Source: Erythrocercus mccallii
Taxonomy: Eukaryota > Chordata > Aves > Passeriformes > Dicruridae
Assembly: GCA_013397435.1 (NCBI GenBank)
Contig: VZRG01000356.1
Location: forward strand, 434,001 to 498,000
Length of the DNA stretch: 64,000 nucleotides
Direction: 5' to 3'
The notes under the pieces are model-generated. The model had not been told where the DNA came from. It did not search any database and worked only from the letters and a program-made list of their open reading frames with translations. This document shows, piece after piece, positions 63,701-64,000 of this stretch. A program made the translations under genes and the position numbers. The number at the start of each line of letters is the position of its first letter. Position 1 is the stretch's first letter.

Positions 63701-64000
63701 CATTTGAATGCGAGGGAGGAATTAAAAAGATGCCCAGAAAATTATAAAATATTCTGAAGAGCACAATTTATTTATTTTTTTTAGTTCCTATTTTAGTAGG
63801 TCAGGTTATACACTTTCCATTTCATTGCTAAAGAGTTTTAATCTGTTATGCATTTTTCTTCTCTAAAAGTGTCAGTCACTGGTTTTTTTGGGGGCCTTCT
63901 GCTAATTTCCAAATGCAGGCAAGCTTTTAATAAAGAGACACTGTACTTATTGTGACTTGAACCATCTAGACTGACATTGTGAAAGTGTAGCTGCAGTAGT
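57725..64000 (+). other. ANKRD28 intron 2 (incomplete)
   Basis: This is intronic DNA from the donor GTAAAA to the end of the window. The next coding exon, expected to begin DNEKRTPLHAAAYLG, was not found, so intron 2 is at least 6,276 bases. It is AT-rich with short T- and A-runs, and shows no recognised repeat family, exon or RNA gene. Confidence 0.8.

Noticed and set aside
1..64000. CRISPR arrays, operons, tRNA/rRNA genes, defence islands
   Set aside because: No regularly spaced repeats with spacers, no clustered co-directional prokaryotic genes and no tRNA-like cloverleaf were seen. The DNA is vertebrate intron and intergenic sequence.

Overview
The window is vertebrate nuclear DNA, almost certainly from a bird. 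It is AT-rich, interrupted by one strong CpG island, and carries three CR1 non-LTR retrotransposon fragments of the avian type and one diverged solo LTR of a retroviral family common in bird genomes. Coding sequence is confined to short spliced exons, and there are no long open frames with recognisable bacterial or viral products. A 127-base run of N inside the CpG island is an assembly gap, the usual fate of GC-rich promoters in bird assemblies.

The only gene I can support is the 5' end of ANKRD28 (protein phosphatase 6 ankyrin repeat subunit A) on the + strand. Bases 1 to about 11,700 are upstream intergenic DNA with no exon I recognise. Bases about 11,730-12,960 are the CpG-island promoter, with three CCAAT boxes exactly 40 bp apart, GC boxes and the gap. 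Coding exon 1 (12,259-12,285, MVFLKLREQ) follows at once. A 45,355-base first intron runs to coding exon 2 (57,641-57,724, PPLVQAIFNGDPDEV...), which starts the ankyrin-repeat array. The rest of the window is intron 2; the third coding exon is not present.

Near the 3' end of intron 1 there is a second, mutually exclusive start: an open exon at 56,425-56,541 encoding a 39-residue acidic N-terminus (MSRVCIVVLEEEEDDSPTFI...) that ends at a consensus donor in the same phase as exon 1. It could join directly to exon 2 and replace the nine residues of exon 1. A stretch of raised GC/CpG 1-1.5 kb upstream (about 54,880-55,720) is a plausible second promoter and leader.

Intron 1 holds CR1 fragments (two antisense, one sense to the gene), an antisense solo LTR, AT-rich simple repeats and a few short inverted repeats. 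I found no operon, CRISPR array, tRNA, rRNA or complete mobile element. I also found no convincing new system: the most useful observations are the alternative N-terminal exon and the phased CCAAT array.
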